64,000 nucleotides of DNA from Rhyzopertha dominica (lineage: Eukaryota > Arthropoda > Insecta > Coleoptera > Bostrichidae), in assembly GCA_025024175.1 (NCBI GenBank), contig QCXZ01000041.1, forward strand, positions 44,387,786 to 44,451,785, given 5' to 3'. A program made the translations under genes and the position numbers. This document shows positions 62,721-64,000 of the stretch, piece by piece. Positions within the stretch are counted from its first letter, which is position 1, and each line of letters begins with the position of its first letter. The notes under the pieces are model-generated. The model made no database searches. It worked only from the letters and a program-made list of their open reading frames with translations, and had not been told where the DNA came from.

Positions 62721-64000
62721 CAAATTGCTAAAATGCAATGTTTAAAAAAGGCGGCAAAGTCCTTTCCACCTAGGGAGAAAAGTTGTAAATCTGGCTCTGG
62801 TAATGTAGGTCTTTCTACTTACCGACTGTACCAAGTCGTAGCTCGTAAAGCTGCCGCTAGATGACTCATTATCGATTTTAACATAATAATCCCCAAAAAG
62901 GGCGTAAGCATTTTTTCTTACAAATTCCAGATATACGGCACGATTTGTTTTCTTGTGTTTTATAAGAATTAAAGGTATTTTTTCTATTTTTGAATATTTT
63001 AGCGTAGCGGACATGTTTTGGAACTCATGCAATAAAGAAAAACTTATGAAGAGCATTCAATTTGGATCTTTGTTTGAAGAACTTGTACAATGATCAGTCT
63101 TTCATATTCCTCAATGTCTTTTATGATGCAGATATTCCTAATATTATCTTCACCTATATAATAGAACAATATTTATCTAGTACAGAAAATGTATTTATGT
63201 TGAGATCAAGAACAAAACTAAAAACTGTAATGGTGTGATGTAAGTATTTTAGATGAGTGTTCTATGATGTACATTATGGTAATATAATGTGGAAAGTGTC
63301 AGATGTCGGAGAGTCCAATGTCTACATTAAACACTCCGTCGAAATTAACAATTCCAAACACAATTGTCTTGAATCAGTAAAGTTTCCTGAGCGTTCTTGG
63401 AATTTAGTATACTATTGTAATCATTTCTAGTTTGTAATTGTGTGGTTGTTAATGTCTTCAGATTAACTATCCATAAAATGAGTAGATAATTAGAACCATA
63501 TGTCCTTAGTTAGCACTAATACCCTAATTCAATAATTAAAAATCTCCTTACTTCTGTTAGCAATGGTTGAATGCTATTTGGTGGTTTTAGGGATACATCG
63601 AGAGAATCAAATTTGAAGTCTCAAAATACAAAGTTTCTTCTTTTAACGACTTATCTTTTGTGGCGACCCGAGCGGTAATATCCAAGTCACATACTTCACT
63701 GATAAGATAAGAATGAATAATGTTCTTACTGACTCAACAATTAGTAGTTGGTAGTAACGTTTTGTTAAGTTCATTGTTTTTGGTTCAACTTTGAACTACA
63801 AAAGTTTTATCGATATGTGATAAAATTACAGGGACAAAAATTCATATTTAGTTTATGTTGTTTTATGTATATTCATAATAGGAAACTTGTTTGAAAATAT
63901 ATTATTAGTAAATCAGTATAGGACACGTATTTATATTTATTTAATGTGATTATGATGCAATTAGCTAAATTGCAGTATGTACCACGGAAATCAATCTGTG
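62721..64000. other. AT-rich intergenic DNA
   Basis: Nothing was recognised. A 104-codon minus-strand ORF (63056-62742) has no domain I can name. Confidence 0.4.

Overview
The window looks like non-coding arthropod nuclear DNA, most likely insect. It is AT-rich and contains no intact host gene that I can recognise. It carries decayed transposable elements of families common in insects: Ty3/gypsy, Jockey/CR1-like and RTE-like LINEs, a Penelope-like element, Tc1/mariner-superfamily transposases, a hAT MITE, several foldback or TIR elements, and tRNA-derived SINE heads. Two short runs of TCAGG, the telomeric unit of many beetles, weakly suggest Coleoptera. Most long ORFs are chance ORFs.

The main discovery candidate is a small retroelement carrying a complete, canonical type I hammerhead ribozyme on the minus strand. 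It is present twice (16577-16704 and 23077-23204, about 95% identical). In both copies the CUGAUGA and GAAA core, stem II and the cleavage-site C are intact. Stem III is palindromic in both copies although its central dinucleotide is swapped. The 23.1 kb copy belongs to a 310-bp unit with three further hairpins and exact 14-bp target-site duplications. The 16.6 kb copy is a shorter insertion inside a LINE pseudogene.

Layout: 0-2.7 kb has two TIR elements, an (AT)n tract and a SINE head. 4.6-5.5 kb has a Tc1/mariner-superfamily transposase pseudogene (-). 8.5-11.2 kb has a gypsy remnant (-) with an LTR-like segment, split by a 721-bp hAT MITE. 12.1-13.6 kb has a possible exon and a promoter-like CRE plus X-box cluster. 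16.1-17.6 kb has a Jockey/CR1-like LINE (-) with hammerhead copy A. 23.1-24.6 kb has hammerhead element B and a large palindrome. 30.9-31.7 kb has an RTE-like LINE remnant (-). 33.9-35.4 kb has a 5'-truncated Penelope-like element with 13-bp TSDs. 45.3-49.4 kb has two foldback elements. 50.5-52.5 kb has SINE fragments and a gypsy integrase remnant (+). 57.5-57.7 kb has a second palindrome. 60.4-61.2 kb has a mariner pseudogene (-). 62.2-62.7 kb has a gypsy reverse transcriptase remnant (+).

Between these lie AT-rich stretches broken by short GC-richer, non-repetitive islands that could be conserved non-coding elements. No host pathway is encoded. The biology here is the mobile elements and the self-cleaving RNA motif.
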